A stretch of 64,000 bases of DNA from Photorhabdus cinerea. GTDB taxonomy: Bacteria; Pseudomonadota; Gammaproteobacteria; Enterobacterales; Enterobacteriaceae. Numbering within the stretch: the stretch's first letter is position 1; each line of letters opens with the position of its first letter. Under the pieces are notes generated by a model. That model ran no database searches. It was not told where the DNA came from and was given only the letters and a program-made list of their open reading frames with translations. Below are positions 62,866-64,000 of the stretch, piece after piece. The position numbers and the translations under genes were made by a program. The stretch spans positions 1 through 64,000 of the forward strand of contig NZ_PUJW01000011.1 of the NCBI RefSeq assembly GCF_011189575.1, read 5' to 3'.

Positions 62866-63650
62866 ATTTAAGTGCGCCATAAGTGTATGTGAGGTCATCG
62901 TATACCGCATCAAATAGTAAGTCAATGGCGTATAAATTATCTGTTGATATAAGTCTCTTTAAGAGGAGGGAGGTTTTAGCCATCTTTGGAATTCTTAATC
63001 TACTTCTTCAATGTCATGAATCATATGTTGTGGATCATGCTACCACCTTCAAGCCAGTCATTGAGAGCCATGTTGTTCTGCCGCTGATAAAAAGTCTGCG
63101 TTCTTTGAAAAATACTGGAGAATCAATCCATAATGCAATTGTTAAGATAAATGGTATATACCCGTTATCTTTCAAGTTGCCTCTTTGTTGGCTGCGCTCG
63201 CTCACCCCGGTCACATAGTTAGCTATGCTCTCGAGGATTCACTCCTTTGCCGTCGCGATGCATCTTTAAATCCATAGGGTATATGATAAATTAATTGGAA
63301 TTTAAGGTGACTGTTTATCTAATTATATATTTAATATTTCCATTTTGAGATGAAATTAAATATAAATAATGAATGTAATCTATATGTTGTTTATTTCCAA
63401 TATGTTTTTTATTTGAAATTCATAAGTGGTAATATTATGTCCGTGGCTGATCTTAAAAAACTCTCGGAATAGCTTAAAAATAGATCAAGTTATATTGAGT
63501 GAGAATAAAAAATAACGGGTTAGGGAATCGAATGTTGAATAAAATAATGATAGAGGGAAGATAAAAAATAATACTAAAAATTTAGTGACGGAAAAAGAAA
63601 ATTCAGTAATATCTGATGCCCCACACAATTCAAAAGGATGAGAGTTAAAT
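62866..63650. other. Intergenic stretch containing an ERIC element
   Basis: No credible gene. It holds ERIC copy 3 (63157-63283) and AT-rich DNA before the last gene. A reading frame of about 110 codons through the first half overlaps the ERIC element and is treated as chance. Confidence 0.55.
63157..63283 (-). repeat. ERIC element (copy 3)
   Basis: This 127-bp copy is in the same orientation as copy 2 (CGCTCACCCCGGTCACAT and CTCGAGGATTCACTCC core pieces). It has TATACCC and GGGTATA ends and more substitutions in the core than copy 1. Confidence 0.9.
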
Positions 63651-64000
63651 ATGTATAAAAATATGTTAAAACCCGTAACATCAAGAAAAACAGCAAACGG
63701 ACCTCAACTAAAAGGAAATGAGGGCACATATGACACGTCAATATTAAAAGGCAGCCCTGTGGGAAGAAATGATATTGGGAATTCAGCACCACTACCCGCT
63801 CAAGCAGAAGTTTTTCAAAAAGTTGTTGATGAAAAAATAGAAAGTTTCAAAACAAAGGGAAATCCAATATCAATCGTTGTCTGGCGCAATAGCCAGACAG
63901 GGCTTACCCATATCATGGATGGTCAGCATCGATTTATTGCTGCATGCATACTTGGAGTACCCGTTAATTTGACATGGAAAAAATTCGGTATACCACCCAA
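63651..64000 (+). CDS. Protein with ParB-like DGQHR motif, cut by the window end
   Basis: The frame is open from the ATG to the end of the window (116 codons visible). The N-terminal 55 residues are polar and low-complexity (SRKTANGPQLKGNEGTYDTS, SPVGRNDIGNSAPLPAQAEV). A ParB/Srx-type fold then appears, with PISIVVWRNSQTGLTHIMDG and MDGQHRFIAACILGVPVNLT, the DGQHR box of ParB-like nucleases and CTPase-type switches. Toxin C-terminal domains and phage proteins also use this fold. The upstream frame has a stop four codons before the ATG, so the start is firm. Function cannot be judged until the rest is seen. Confidence 0.7.
   Translation, partial: MYKNMLKPVTSRKTANGPQLKGNEGTYDTSILKGSPVGRNDIGNSAPLPAQAEVFQKVVDEKIESFKTKGNPISIVVWRNSQTGLTHIMDGQHRFIAACILGVPVNLTWKKFGIPP

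Noticed and set aside
62883..63218. 111-codon plus-strand frame after the toxin relic
   Set aside because: It runs into the ERIC element and starts antisense to the toxin upstream region; no recognisable domain.

Overview
The window looks like chromosome of a Photorhabdus species (Morganellaceae, insect-pathogenic Gammaproteobacteria). The gene content and order are enterobacterial: lpxL-dinI-trhO-bssS-pyrC as in E. coli, and flhDC-motAB-cheAW-receptors-cheRBYZ. Three 127-bp ERIC elements are present. Most telling is a three-gene set that matches the bkdABC operon described for Photorhabdus isopropylstilbene synthesis. The assignment rests on recognition, not on a database search.

Layout. 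(1) 1-1560: the end of a type I-F CRISPR-Cas locus, with a disrupted csy3, an intact csy4, a leader, and a very short array whose last 'spacer' is a copy of the leader. (2) 1.6-14.6 kb: a complete-looking myo-inositol catabolic cluster on the minus strand (iolB, iolE, iolC fused to DUF2090, a Gfo/Idh/MocA dehydrogenase, a sodium/solute symporter, iolG, iolD, iolA). A divergent RpiR-type regulator follows it, and repeated operator-like sequences lie in the promoter regions. (3) 14.8-24.0 kb: ordinary chromosome, with YgjH-like and AraC proteins, a POT peptide transporter, lpxL, SOS-regulated dinI, trhO, a degenerate response regulator, bssS and pyrC. (4) 24.2-28.0 kb: three tRNA-Asn genes with an unrecognised 357-residue protein between the second and third, then ylaC and a cold-shock gene with a long leader. 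(5) 28.2-32.6 kb: mgtC followed by a heavily decayed relic of an MgtB-type P-type ATPase, then AT-rich DNA up to flhD. (6) 32.6-44.8 kb: the flagellar master regulator, motor and chemotaxis operons. (7) 44.8-58.6 kb: about 13.8 kb of accessory DNA separating cheZ from flhB, which are adjacent in E. coli. It holds a 10-bp tandem repeat, bkdABC, a cupin protein, and a PAAR-type effector locus with three immunity-like genes, an orphan toxin cassette and the tail of a further lost toxin. (8) 58.6-61.8 kb: flhB-flhA. (9) 61.9-64.0 kb: a mobile-element-like inverted-repeat element, a NadS-type antitoxin with a frameshifted toxin, an ERIC copy, and the start of a gene encoding a ParB-like protein.

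How it works together. The iol genes would take myo-inositol from uptake to acetyl-CoA/malonate-semialdehyde-derived products under the RpiR regulator. The flagellar and chemotaxis genes form the usual flhDC-controlled hierarchy, with a near-consensus sigma-28 promoter before the receptor genes. bkdABC is expected to supply the branched-chain beta-ketoacyl unit for stilbene antibiotics. The PAAR locus is an interbacterial-competition module of the kind delivered by type VI secretion. Its orphan toxin-immunity cassette shares a near-identical 129-bp junction with the full-length effector, which would let recombination swap the toxin.

The most noteworthy observations are the effector cassette array, the leader-copy in the CRISPR array, the mgtB relic, and the altered catalytic motif in BkdB.
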